Assembly (NCBI GenBank): GCA_024697405.1
Contig: JAILFU010000086.1
Span: forward strand, 1-56,221
DNA length: 56,221 nt
Direction of reading: 5' to 3'
From: Prevotella sp.
GTDB lineage: Bacteria > Bacteroidota > Bacteroidia > Bacteroidales > Bacteroidaceae
The notes under the pieces were generated by a model. The model had not been told where the DNA came from, searched no databases, and worked only from the letters and a program-made list of their open reading frames with translations. Positions 44,824 to 52,984 of the stretch are shown here, one piece after another. Both the position numbers and the translations under genes were made by a program. Position 1 is the stretch's first letter; the number at the start of each line of letters is the position of its first letter.

Positions 44824-46092
44824 ATGATTGCAAAGATGGAAGACTTCGAGGTGATGGCTCCCGTGGGGAGCCGTGAGTCGCTGGCTGCCGCCATACAGGC
44901 GGGAGCCGACTCTGTCTACTTCGGCATTGAGCGGCTGAACATGCGCGCCGGGTCGGCTTCGGCCTTCACCATCGACGACCTGAAGGACATCGCCGCCACC
45001 TGTCGTGAGCATGGCATCAAGAGCTATCTCACGGTGAATACCATCATCTACGACGAGGACATCCCCCTGATGCACCAGATAGTGGATGCCGCTCGCGAGG
45101 CGGGCATCAGCGCCATCATCGCCAGCGACGTGGCCGTGATGCAGTACTGCAGGAGGAGTCTCCACGCTCTACTCCCTATGGAGGTGCACTTGAGCACCCA
45201 GCTGAATATTTCCAACGTCGAGGCCCTGCGCTTCTATGCCCAGTTTGCCGACGTGGTGGTGCTGGCACGCGAGCTGAACATGGAGCAGGTGGCGGAGATT
45301 CACCGCCACATCGTGGAGGAGCATATCTGCGGCCCCAGTGGAGAGCAGGTCAGGATAGAGATGTTCTGCCACGGCGCCCTGTGCATGGCCATCAGCGGCA
45401 AGTGCTACATGAGTCTGCATGCCGCCAACCGCTCGGCCAACCGTGGGGAGTGCATCCAGATTTGCCGACGCTCCTATACCGCCACCGACAATGAGACGGG
45501 CCACCAGCTGGAGATAGACAACAAATACATCATGAGTCCGAAGGACCTGAAAACCGTCCGTTTCATCGACCGGCTTATGCGCGCGGGCGTGCGCGTATAT
45601 AAAATTGAAGGTCGCGCGCGCGGGCCGGAATATGTCTACCAGACGGTGCGCTGCTACAAGGAGGCCATCCAGGCCGTGCTCGACGGCACCTTCACCGAGG
45701 AGCGCAAGGACGAGTGGGACCGTAGGCTGGCCACCGTCTTCAACCGAGGCTTCTGGGACGGCTACTATCAGGGGCAGCTCATGGGCGAGTGGAACAAGAC
45801 CTACGGCTCGAACGCCACAGAGCGGAAGGTCTACATCGGCAAGGCCACCAAGTACTACTCCAAGCTGGGCGTGGGAGAGTTTGCCGTAGAGGCCACCACC
45901 TTCCGTCTGGGCGACAAGCTGCTCGTCACCGGACCCACGACCGGCGTGATGTATCTCACCGCCACCGAGATTCACGACAACGACGGCCATTCTGTCGAGG
46001 AGGCGCCGCAAGGACAGCGCATCGCCATCCCCGTCACCGCCAAGGTGCGGCCCAGCGACAAACTTTTCAAACTGACAAGCTCCCAAAGTTAG
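44824..46092 (+). CDS. Peptidase U32 family protein (tRNA hydroxylation type)
   Basis: The protein (422 residues from 44824) belongs to family U32, whose characterised bacterial members (YegQ/TrhP) work in tRNA uridine-34 hydroxylation. The start APVGSRESLAAAIQAGADSV is standard. The family signature runs from E to S as EMFCHGALCMAISGKCYMS, with the conserved cysteines and a further GECIQICRR segment. Length matches the shorter TrhP-like form. ATG 44824 is chosen; 44836 (MEDFEVMAPVG) is equally plausible given the very close promoter box. It heads a run of housekeeping genes. Confidence 0.88.
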   Translation: MIAKMEDFEVMAPVGSRESLAAAIQAGADSVYFGIERLNMRAGSASAFTIDDLKDIAATCREHGIKSYLTVNTIIYDEDIPLMHQIVDAAREAGISAIIASDVAVMQYCRRSLHALLPMEVHLSTQLNISNVEALRFYAQFADVVVLARELNMEQVAEIHRHIVEEHICGPSGEQVRIEMFCHGALCMAISGKCYMSLHAANRSANRGECIQICRRSYTATDNETGHQLEIDNKYIMSPKDLKTVRFIDRLMRAGVRVYKIEGRARGPEYVYQTVRCYKEAIQAVLDGTFTEERKDEWDRRLATVFNRGFWDGYYQGQLMGEWNKTYGSNATERKVYIGKATKYYSKLGVGEFAVEATTFRLGDKLLVTGPTTGVMYLTATEIHDNDGHSVEEAPQGQRIAIPVTAKVRPSDKLFKLTSSQS

Positions 46093-46148
46093 GGGGCGGG
46101 AGGCCTGAACAAACGAAGACCTCCCTGCCAAGTGATATAATTTAGCAA

Positions 46149-46607
46149 ATGAATAAAGACTGCTTAGCTCCCCAGCCCTCTGACTTAGGGGACTTAAACG
46201 AACGACAAGACGAAATCATCGAGGAGTTCCAGGACTTCGACGATTGGATGGACCGCTACCAGCTGCTCATCGACCTGGGCAACGGCATGCCGCCCCTCGA
46301 CAAGCAATACAAGACGGAGAGCAACCTCATCGACGGGTGCCAGAGCCGCGTGTGGCTGCAGGCCGACCTCACACCCGAAGGCCGCATCCACTTCCAGGCC
46401 GAGAGCGACGCCCTCATCGTGAAGGGCATCGTCAGCCTGCTCATCCGTGTGTTCGACAACCAGACGCCGCAGGACATCCTCGATGCCGACCTCTACTTCA
46501 TCGACCGCATCGGCCTGCGCGAGCATCTCTCCCCCACGCGCTCCAACGGCCTGCTGGCCATGGTGAAGCAGATACGCATGTATGCCCTGGCCTTTCAATC
46601 CAGATAA
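46149..46607 (+). CDS. sufE: SufE family Fe-S assembly sulfur acceptor
   Basis: SufE accepts sulfur from the cysteine desulfurase SufS for Fe-S cluster assembly in the cytoplasm. The 152-residue protein has the active-site C64 in the LIDGCQSRVW motif and the usual hydrophobic core. Residues about 7-17 (APQPSDLGDLN) lie before the conserved DEIIEEF start of the family and are encoded by a type A repeat fragment (46168-46198). The native start therefore seems to have been replaced by a repeat-derived N-terminus. No SufS gene is nearby. Confidence 0.9.
   Translation: MNKDCLAPQPSDLGDLNERQDEIIEEFQDFDDWMDRYQLLIDLGNGMPPLDKQYKTESNLIDGCQSRVWLQADLTPEGRIHFQAESDALIVKGIVSLLIRVFDNQTPQDILDADLYFIDRIGLREHLSPTRSNGLLAMVKQIRMYALAFQSR
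46168..46198. repeat. Type A repeat fragment forming the SufE N-terminus
   Basis: CTCCCCAGCCCTCTGACTTA followed by GGGGACTTAAAC resembles the CCCCAGCCCCTC...GGGAAGTTAA sequence at 8547-8590. It lies directly before the conserved part of SufE and is in frame. Confidence 0.5.
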
Positions 46608-46658
46608 TCCGGACAGGCAAGAACAACCAGAAGGGCCGGAAAAACCAGAAGAAACGAA

Positions 46659-47702
46659 ATGCAAGCCGATTTTGACATCCGCCAGGAGCGCTACGCAGCT
46701 CCCACGCAGGGCGAGAAAGACTTTGAAAACGCCCTCCGCCCGCTGAGATTCGATGACTTCAGCGGCCAGCAGAAGGTGACCGACAACCTCCGCGTGTTTG
46801 TGGAAGCCGCCAAATACCGTGGCGAGCCGCTCGACCATACTCTCCTGCACGGGCCTCCAGGCCTGGGCAAGACCACCCTGTCGAACATCATCGCCAACGA
46901 GCTGGGCGTGGGCTTCAAGATTACCAGCGGCCCCGTGCTCGACAAGCCCGGCGACCTGGCCGGCATCCTCACCTCGCTGGAGCCGCGCGACGTACTGTTC
47001 ATCGACGAGATTCACCGCCTGTCGCCTGTCGTGGAGGAATACCTCTATTCGGCTATGGAGGACTACCGCATTGACATCATGATAGACAAAGGCCCGTCGG
47101 CACGCTCCATACAGATAGACCTGAACCCCTTCACCCTCGTGGGAGCCACCACCCGCAGCGGACTGCTCACCGCCCCGCTGCGTGCCCGCTTCGGCATCAA
47201 CATGCACCTGGAATACTACGACCCCAAGACGCTGTGCACCATCATTGAGCGTAGTGCCAAGCTGCTCGGCGTGCCCATCACCGAAGATGCGGCGACGGAG
47301 ATTGCCGGACGCTCGCGCGGAACGCCCCGAATAGCCAACTCGCTGCTGCGCCGTGTGCGCGACTTCGCCCAGGTGAGGGGAAACGGCGGCATCGACACCA
47401 GCATCTCGCACATTGCACTGACGGCCTTGAACATCGACCAGTACGGGCTGGACGAAATCGACAACAAGATCCTGCTCACCATCATCGACAAGTTCCGTGG
47501 CGGTCCCGTAGGGCTGTCGACCATCGCCACCGCCATCGGAGAAGACACCGGCACCGTGGAGGAAGTCTACGAACCCTTCCTCATCATGGAGGGCTTCATC
47601 AAGCGTACCCCCCGTGGACGCATGGTGACGGAGCTGGCCTACCGCCACTTCGGGCGCAACCCCTACAGCGGCAATATCATGCAACCCGACCTGTTCGGAT
47701 AA
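46659..47702 (+). CDS. ruvB: Holliday junction branch migration ATPase RuvB
   Basis: RuvB is the AAA+ motor that drives Holliday junction migration with RuvA. The 347-residue protein has Walker A GPPGLGKT (65-72), Walker B DEIH (116-119), the sensor-1 region GATTRSG, the arginine-finger segment APLRARFG, and the C-terminal DNA-binding winged helix ([18 protein letters not shown]). It is complete and of normal length, 51 bp after sufE. Confidence 0.97.
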   Translation: MQADFDIRQERYAAPTQGEKDFENALRPLRFDDFSGQQKVTDNLRVFVEAAKYRGEPLDHTLLHGPPGLGKTTLSNIIANELGVGFKITSGPVLDKPGDLAGILTSLEPRDVLFIDEIHRLSPVVEEYLYSAMEDYRIDIMIDKGPSARSIQIDLNPFTLVGATTRSGLLTAPLRARFGINMHLEYYDPKTLCTIIERSAKLLGVPITEDAATEIAGRSRGTPRIANSLLRRVRDFAQVRGNGGIDTSISHIALTALNIDQYGLDEIDNKILLTIIDKFRGGPVGLSTIATAIGEDTGTVEEVYEPFLIMEGFIKRTPRGRMVTELAYRHFGRNPYSGNIMQPDLFG

Positions 47703-47774
47703 GAGAATGAAACACCTATCGTACCAGCTACCCGCAGTGGTACTCATTGAGATAAACCAAAAGCTGAAAGACTC

Positions 47775-48266
47775 ATGAACGGAAAGACAGGCGTCATCGT
47801 AGGGACTTTCGACCCCTTCACCATAGGCCATGCCTCCATCGTGCGCAGGGCATTGCCCCTGTTCGACCGGCTGGTCATCGGCGTGGTGGGCGACAACGTG
47901 CAGAAGCCCGGCATCACACCCGCCGAGCAGCGCATGCAGGCCATCGCCCGGCTCTATGCCGGCGAGCCGCGCATTGAGGTGCGCACCTACTTCGGGCTGG
48001 CCGTAGACTTCGCCCGCAGCGTCGGTGCCCGCTTCATCGTGAAAGGGGTGCGCTCGGCCAAGGACTTCGAGTACGAGCGGGAGCAGGCCGACATCAACCG
48101 CCTCATCACCCACGGCGAGGTGGAGACGCTGCTGCTCATGGCCGAGCCTCAGCTGGCCAGCATCTCCAGCAGCATGGTGCGCGAGTTGCGTCACTTCGGC
48201 CAGGACGTGTCGGCATTCCTCCCGGCAGAGAATGAGCGTAACAAATCGTCAATTGATAATCCATAA
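47775..48266 (+). CDS. coaD: Phosphopantetheine adenylyltransferase
   Basis: CoaD joins 4'-phosphopantetheine to AMP in coenzyme A synthesis. The 163-residue protein has the nucleotidyltransferase signature GTFDPFTIGH (10-19), the FIVKGVRSAKDFEYE segment and the SISSSMVREL motif near the end. Length is slightly above the usual 155-160. It is followed 17 bp later by ybeY. Confidence 0.95.
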   Translation: MNGKTGVIVGTFDPFTIGHASIVRRALPLFDRLVIGVVGDNVQKPGITPAEQRMQAIARLYAGEPRIEVRTYFGLAVDFARSVGARFIVKGVRSAKDFEYEREQADINRLITHGEVETLLLMAEPQLASISSSMVRELRHFGQDVSAFLPAENERNKSSIDNP

Positions 48267-48283
48267 ATCGTAAATCCCCACAG

Positions 48284-48697
48284 ATGATTTCCTACAGCAC
48301 CGAAAACGTGAAAATGCCCGCCATCAGGAGACGCGACACCTCGGCATGGATACGCCGCGTCGCCGCCACCTACGGCAAGCGGGTGGGAGAGGTGGGCTAC
48401 CTCTTCTGCGACGACGAGAAGATACTGGAAGTGAACCGTGAGTTCCTGCAGCACGACTACTATACCGACATCATCACCTTCGACTACTGCGAGGGCGACA
48501 CCCTGAACGGCGACATCGTCATCTCGCTCGACACCGTGCGGTCGAATGCCGAACAGCTGGGCAAGGACTACGACGAAGAGCTGCACCGGGTCATCATACA
48601 CGGCATCCTGCATCTTTGCGGACAAAACGACAAGGGACCCGGCGAGCGCGAGCAGATGGAGGCCGCTGAGAACCGGGCTTTGACATTAAGACCTTAG
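48284..48697 (+). CDS. ybeY: Endoribonuclease YbeY (rRNA maturation)
   Basis: YbeY is a metal-dependent RNase for 16S rRNA 3'-end maturation. The 137-residue protein carries H106 and H110 in HGILHLCG, but the third ligand of the classic HGxLHLxGyDH motif is aspartate (D116, in QNDKGPGE) instead of histidine. The rest of the protein (FCDDEKILEVNREFL, GDIVISLDTV) is standard. It overlaps no neighbour and is 16 bp before the S41 protease gene. Confidence 0.92.
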   Translation: MISYSTENVKMPAIRRRDTSAWIRRVAATYGKRVGEVGYLFCDDEKILEVNREFLQHDYYTDIITFDYCEGDTLNGDIVISLDTVRSNAEQLGKDYDEELHRVIIHGILHLCGQNDKGPGEREQMEAAENRALTLRP

Positions 48698-48713
48698 ACA
48701 CCATTACACAAGG

Positions 48714-50306
48714 ATGAAAAGAATCATAATACTGTTGGCAGCCACGATGCTGCTGGGACTGGAGGCTGTGGCACAGAACTCACAGCGGGAGGCAGAGATG
48801 GAGCGTATGCGCAAGCTGCACATGGCACTGTCGGCCATAGAGATGCTCTATGTGGACACCGTCAATGCCGACAAGTTGACGGAGGATGCCATCAAGGGCA
48901 TGCTGGAGAAACTCGACCCCCACAGCTCGTATAGCGACGCCAAGGAGACAAAGGCCATGACCGAACCGCTGAACGGCTCGTTCGAGGGCATCGGCGTGCA
49001 GTTCAACATGTCCGACGACACGCTGCTCGTCATTCAGCCCGTCTCCAACGGCCCGTCGGAGCGGATTGGTATCCTGGCTGGCGACCGCATCGTGGCCGTG
49101 GCCGACACCGCCATTGCCGGCGTGAAGATGTCGAAGGAGGAAATCATGCGCCGGCTGCGCGGGCCGAAGGGCACGGTGGCACGGCTGAAGGTGGTACGCC
49201 GTGGCATCCGCGATACGCTGCGCTTCGATGTCATACGCGACAAGATACCGGTGTACTCCATTGACGCCACCTATATGATACGCCCGGGCATCGGCTACAT
49301 CCGCATAGGCAGCTTCTCGGCCACCACCTACCAGGAGTTCATGGAGAGTATGGCCAAGCTGAAGAAGCAGGGCATGAAAGACCTGGTGCTCGACCTGCAG
49401 GGCAACGGCGGCGGCTATCTGCAGGCAGCGGCCGACCTGGCCGGTGAGTTCCTGCAGCCGGGCGACCTCATCGTCTATACCGAAGGCCGCACCGTGCCGC
49501 GACGCGACTACAGGGTCAATGCCCCAGGCTCGTTTGTCGGCGGCCGCGTGGTGGTGCTCGTCGACGAATACTCGGCCTCGGCGGCAGAGATTGTCACCGG
49601 CGCCATCCAAGACCAGGACCGAGGGCAGGTGGTGGGCCGCCGCACCTTCGGCAAGGGCCTGGTGCAGCGCCCCATCGAGTTTGAGGACGGCTCCATGATG
49701 CGCCTCACCATCGCCCACTACTACACCCCCTCCGGCCGCTGCATCCAGAAGCCCTACGAGAAGGGCAACAAGAAAGACTATGCGCTGGACGTGGTGAACC
49801 GCCTGAAGAGTGGCGAGCTGATGAGCCAGGACAGCATACACTTTGCCGACTCGCTGAAGTTCGAGACCCTGCGCGAGCACCGCACCGTCTATGGCGGCGG
49901 CGGCATCATGCCCGACTATTTCGTGCCCCTTGACACGACTCACTACACACGCCTGCACCGCGAGCTGGCTGCCAAGGGCATCGTCATCCAGCAGAACCTG
50001 CGCTATGTGGACAACCATCGCAAGGAGCTGCGCAAGACCTACGACACAAGCGACAAGAACGTGGGCTTCGAGCGCTTCAAGCAGGAGTTCACAGTACCGC
50101 AGGAACTCCTCGACGCCATCTTCGCCGAAGGGGAGAAACAAAAAGTGAAAGCCCGCGACGAGGAGGAGAAGGCACAGGCCATCCCCCTGCTCTCGCTGCA
50201 GCTCAAGGCCCTCATTGCCCGCGACATCTGGGACATGAGCGAGTACTACTCCATCATGAACGAGGACAACGAGATTGTGAAGAAAGCCTTGGAGGTCATC
50301 CAATAG
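48714..50306 (+). CDS. S41 family C-terminal processing peptidase
   Basis: The 530-residue protein has a signal peptide (about 1-20, ending VAQN) and should act in the periplasm. It shows an N-terminal helical segment (MLEKLDPHSSY), a PDZ domain (about 90-175) and the S41 catalytic core with S289 in SASAAEI and K314 in TFGKGLVQ, the expected 25 residues apart. The C-terminal 150 residues are helical and typical of Bacteroidota forms. It probably trims or degrades periplasmic proteins. It ends the co-directional run, 62 bp before the convergent purN stop. Confidence 0.94.
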   Translation: MKRIIILLAATMLLGLEAVAQNSQREAEMERMRKLHMALSAIEMLYVDTVNADKLTEDAIKGMLEKLDPHSSYSDAKETKAMTEPLNGSFEGIGVQFNMSDDTLLVIQPVSNGPSERIGILAGDRIVAVADTAIAGVKMSKEEIMRRLRGPKGTVARLKVVRRGIRDTLRFDVIRDKIPVYSIDATYMIRPGIGYIRIGSFSATTYQEFMESMAKLKKQGMKDLVLDLQGNGGGYLQAAADLAGEFLQPGDLIVYTEGRTVPRRDYRVNAPGSFVGGRVVVLVDEYSASAAEIVTGAIQDQDRGQVVGRRTFGKGLVQRPIEFEDGSMMRLTIAHYYTPSGRCIQKPYEKGNKKDYALDVVNRLKSGELMSQDSIHFADSLKFETLREHRTVYGGGGIMPDYFVPLDTTHYTRLHRELAAKGIVIQQNLRYVDNHRKELRKTYDTSDKNVGFERFKQEFTVPQELLDAIFAEGEKQKVKARDEEEKAQAIPLLSLQLKALIARDIWDMSEYYSIMNEDNEIVKKALEVIQ

Positions 50307-50367
50307 GCTTCAGCAGCGCTGCAAGGCAAATCTTCTTTTGCAGTGTTTCCCCGCCTTTGCGTAGTGG

Positions 50368-50946
50368 TCAGCGGCAGTCAAGGATGAGCCGTTCCACTAC
50401 CTGCGGGAAATGCTCCATTTCCAGAACGTGCTCCTTGGCGGCAATGTCGTCGGGCGTGTCGTCGGGCGAAAGCGCCACCCGGAACTGGGCGATGATGTCG
50501 CCCTCGTCGCACTGCGGTGTCACCCAGTGCACGGTCATGCCCGTCTCCGTCTCGCCGGCAGCTTTCACCGCCTCATGCACATGATGTCCCCACATGCCCT
50601 TGCCGCCGAACTTCGGCAGCAGCGAGGGGTGGATGTTCACCATGCGTCGGGGGAAAGCATCGATGAGATAGGCAGGCACCAGCGGCAGGAAGCCGGCCAG
50701 CACCACGAAACCGATGGCGTACTGCTCCATCAGCGGCAGCATCACTTCGGGACGTGCCAGCTCCGCTTTAGGCACCACCACCGAGGGCACGCCCAGCCGC
50801 TTGGCCCGTTCCAGCACGTAGGCGTCGGCCTTGTTGCTCACCACCAGCGCCACGCGCGCGCACGCGTTTACATTAAAATACTGTATCAGGTTCTCGCAGT
50901 TTGACCCGCTGCCCGAGGCAAACACGGCAATGTTCACACGCTCCAT
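50368..50946 (-). CDS. purN: Phosphoribosylglycinamide formyltransferase
   Basis: PurN transfers a formyl group from 10-formyl-THF to GAR in purine synthesis. The 192-residue protein has N104 and H106 in NIHPSLLP, D147 in the CDEGD loop and the nucleotide-binding start FASGSGSN. I start it at ATG 50946 (MERVNIAVFASG); an ATG at 50952 is possible, and longer versions would run across the promoter. It is divergent from acpP. Confidence 0.94.
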   Translation of the reverse strand: MERVNIAVFASGSGSNCENLIQYFNVNACARVALVVSNKADAYVLERAKRLGVPSVVVPKAELARPEVMLPLMEQYAIGFVVLAGFLPLVPAYLIDAFPRRMVNIHPSLLPKFGGKGMWGHHVHEAVKAAGETETGMTVHWVTPQCDEGDIIAQFRVALSPDDTPDDIAAKEHVLEMEHFPQVVERLILDCR

Positions 50947-50971
50947 AAACATGACATTATTATTCCAGCTG

Positions 50972-50979
50972 CAAAGGTA
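50972..50979 (-). promoter_or_regulatory. -7 box of purN
   Basis: Minus-strand TACCTTTG lies 25 bp before the start codon, matching TAnnTTTG and ruling out longer open-frame starts. Confidence 0.65.
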
Positions 50980-51137
50980 CACCATTATTTCTGTACCGGC
51001 AAGAATATCGCCGGAAATTTTCACGGCGAAAGCGGCCGGACTTGCAAAAATATGTAAAAAGAGCGGGTGATGTAAGTCAAAAAGTTGCACAAACGCGTTT
51101 GTGTGTGCACACAACAGTCAGTTTTTTCCCAAAAAAC

Positions 51138-51168
51138 TTGCGTAAGTGAAATAATTTGTGTTACTTTG
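51138..51168 (+). promoter_or_regulatory. Promoter of acpP
   Basis: TTACTTTG (51161-51168, one base off the TAnnTTTG box) and TTG at 51138-51140 are separated by 20 bp. The acpP ATG is 64 bp further on. Confidence 0.6.
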
Positions 51169-51232
51169 CACCCGGTTTTAAAAGAAACGCTTCCTAGAGA
51201 AGATAGTATTAACACATTAAAAGAGAAAAATC

Positions 51233-51469
51233 ATGTCAGAAATTGAAAGCAAAGTAAAGGCAATTATTGTAGACAAACTGGGTGTTGACGAGGCAGAGGT
51301 AAAGCCCGAAGCAAGTTTCACCAACGACTTGGGTGCTGACTCGCTGGACACCGTGGAACTCATCATGGAGTTTGAGAAGGAATTTCAAATCTCTATCCCC
51401 GACGATAAGGCTGAGAAGATTGGCACAGTGGCCGACGCCATCGCCTATATTGAGGAGAACCAGAAATAA
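51233..51469 (+). CDS. acpP: Acyl carrier protein
   Basis: ACP carries fatty-acyl chains on a phosphopantetheine arm. The 78-residue acidic protein has the attachment serine S37 in GADSLDTVE and the full four-helix pattern. It precedes fabF in the usual order, although a word-array repeat separates the two genes here. Confidence 0.97.
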   Translation: MSEIESKVKAIIVDKLGVDEAEVKPEASFTNDLGADSLDTVELIMEFEKEFQISIPDDKAEKIGTVADAIAYIEENQK

Positions 51470-51477
51470 ATTATTCT

Positions 51478-51606
51478 GAATGAAGAATGAAGAATGAAGA
51501 ATGAAGAATTTGCTTCCGCAATATGAGGGAGGCAAATTCTTCATTCTTCAATTTTGTATGGCTTTCAGCTCTGCAAAGATTCTTCATTCTTCATTCTTCA
51601 TTCATT
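51478..51606. repeat. Inverted word-array repeat (type B) between acpP and fabF
   Basis: A left array of four exact GAATGAA words (51478-51509) faces two right arrays of the complement TTCATTC (51538-51551 and 51580-51606). GAATTTGC (51506-51513) pairs with GCAAATTC (51532-51539), giving a long hairpin that may act as a terminator or attenuator after acpP. The centre TTTGCTTCCGC resembles TTTGCTACCGC of other copies. Confidence 0.82.
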
Positions 51607-51622
51607 ATTTTTCATTTTTAGT

Positions 51623-52885
51623 ATGGAATTAAAAAGAGTAGTAGTAACTGGCCTGGGCGCAGTCACTCCCGTGGGTAACAATCCCGAAGAGATGTGGAAG
51701 AACCTGCTAGACGGCGTGAGCGGCGCAGGACCTATTACCAGTTTCGACGTGTCTCTGTTCAAGACAAAGTTTGCCTGCGAGGTGAAGAACCTCAACGTGA
51801 ACGACTACCTCGACCGCAAGGAGGCACGCAAGATGGACCGCTACACCCAGCTGGCCATGATTGCCGCCAAGCAGGCAGTTGAAGACAGCCAGATGGACTT
51901 GGAGACCGTAGACAAGAACCGCATCGGCGTGGTCTATGGCGTGGGCATCGGAGGCATCAAGACCTTCGAGGACGAGGTGTCCTACTATGGCATCCACAAG
52001 GAGGACGGCCCGAAGTTCAACCCCTTCTTCATCCCGAAGATGATTGCCGACATCGCTGCCGGACAAATCTCTATCATGTATGGTTTCCACGGCCCCAACT
52101 ATATCACGGCGAGTGCATGTGCCTCTTCCAGTAACGCATTGGCAGATGCTTTCAACCTGATTCGTCTGGGCAAGGCCAACATCATTCTTGCCGGTGGTGC
52201 CGAGTCGGCCATCTGTGCCTGCGGCGTGGGCGGCTTCAATGCCATGCACGCGCTGAGCACCCGCAACGACGAGCCTGAGAAGGCCAGCCGTCCGTTCAGC
52301 GCCAGCCGCGACGGATTCATCATGGCCGAAGGCGCCGGCTGTCTCGTTCTGGAGGAGCTGGAGCATGCCAAGGCCCGTGGTGCCAAGATCTACGCCGAGT
52401 TCGCTGGTGCCGGCATGAGTGCCGACGCTTTCCACATCACCGCCAGTCATCCCGAAGGACTGGGTGCCAAGCTGGTGATGGAGAACGCGCTGGAGGATGC
52501 CGGACTGAAGCCCGAGGACATCGACTATATCAACGTGCACGGCACGTCGACCCACGTCGGCGACATCAGCGAGGCCAAGGCCATCAAGGAGGTCTTCGGC
52601 GATGCAGCCTACAAGCTGAACATCAGCAGCACGAAGTCCATGACGGGCCATCTGCTGGGAGCAGCAGGCGCCGTGGAGGCGATGGCTACGGTACTGGCCG
52701 TGAAGAACGACATCGTGCCGCCCACCATCAACCACGAGGAAGGAGACGAAGATCCGGAAATCGACTACAACCTGAACTTCACGTTCAACAAGGCACAGAA
52801 GCGCACCGTGCGCGCCGCCCTGAGCAACACGTTCGGTTTCGGAGGCCACAATGCCTGCGTGGTGTTCAAGAAGTACCTTGAATAG
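51623..52885 (+). CDS. fabF: 3-oxoacyl-ACP synthase II (KAS II)
   Basis: FabF elongates acyl-ACP with malonyl-ACP. The 420-residue protein has the catalytic triad C166 (SACASSSNA), H306 (NVHGTSTHVGD) and H343 (SMTGHLLGAAG). The start is ATG 51623 (MELKRVVVTGLG); the open frame upstream lies in the word-array repeat. Length is typical. Confidence 0.97.
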   Translation: MELKRVVVTGLGAVTPVGNNPEEMWKNLLDGVSGAGPITSFDVSLFKTKFACEVKNLNVNDYLDRKEARKMDRYTQLAMIAAKQAVEDSQMDLETVDKNRIGVVYGVGIGGIKTFEDEVSYYGIHKEDGPKFNPFFIPKMIADIAAGQISIMYGFHGPNYITASACASSSNALADAFNLIRLGKANIILAGGAESAICACGVGGFNAMHALSTRNDEPEKASRPFSASRDGFIMAEGAGCLVLEELEHAKARGAKIYAEFAGAGMSADAFHITASHPEGLGAKLVMENALEDAGLKPEDIDYINVHGTSTHVGDISEAKAIKEVFGDAAYKLNISSTKSMTGHLLGAAGAVEAMATVLAVKNDIVPPTINHEEGDEDPEIDYNLNFTFNKAQKRTVRAALSNTFGFGGHNACVVFKKYLE

Positions 52886-52890
52886 TAGAT

Positions 52891-52976
52891 AGTTTAGAGT
52901 GTAGAGTGTAGAGTTTGCTACCGCACATTGGACAACGGTAACAGACTCTACACTCTACACTCTAAAACTCTAAACT
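52891..52976. repeat. Inverted word-array repeat (type B) between fabF and rnc
   Basis: The left arm (52891-52914) has three copies of the 7-bp word GTAGAGT/TTAGAGT; the right arm (52945-52976) is the complement with an extra copy. The centre TTTGCTACCGC...CGGTAACA can pair. It fills nearly the entire gap between the two genes and forms a stem of more than 20 bp. Confidence 0.85.
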
Positions 52977-52984
52977 AGGAAACT

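Noticed and set aside
50947..51114. Longer PurN with an extra 56 residues
   Set aside because: The extension crosses the promoter box at 50972-50979, and PurN proteins begin near the IAVFASG motif.
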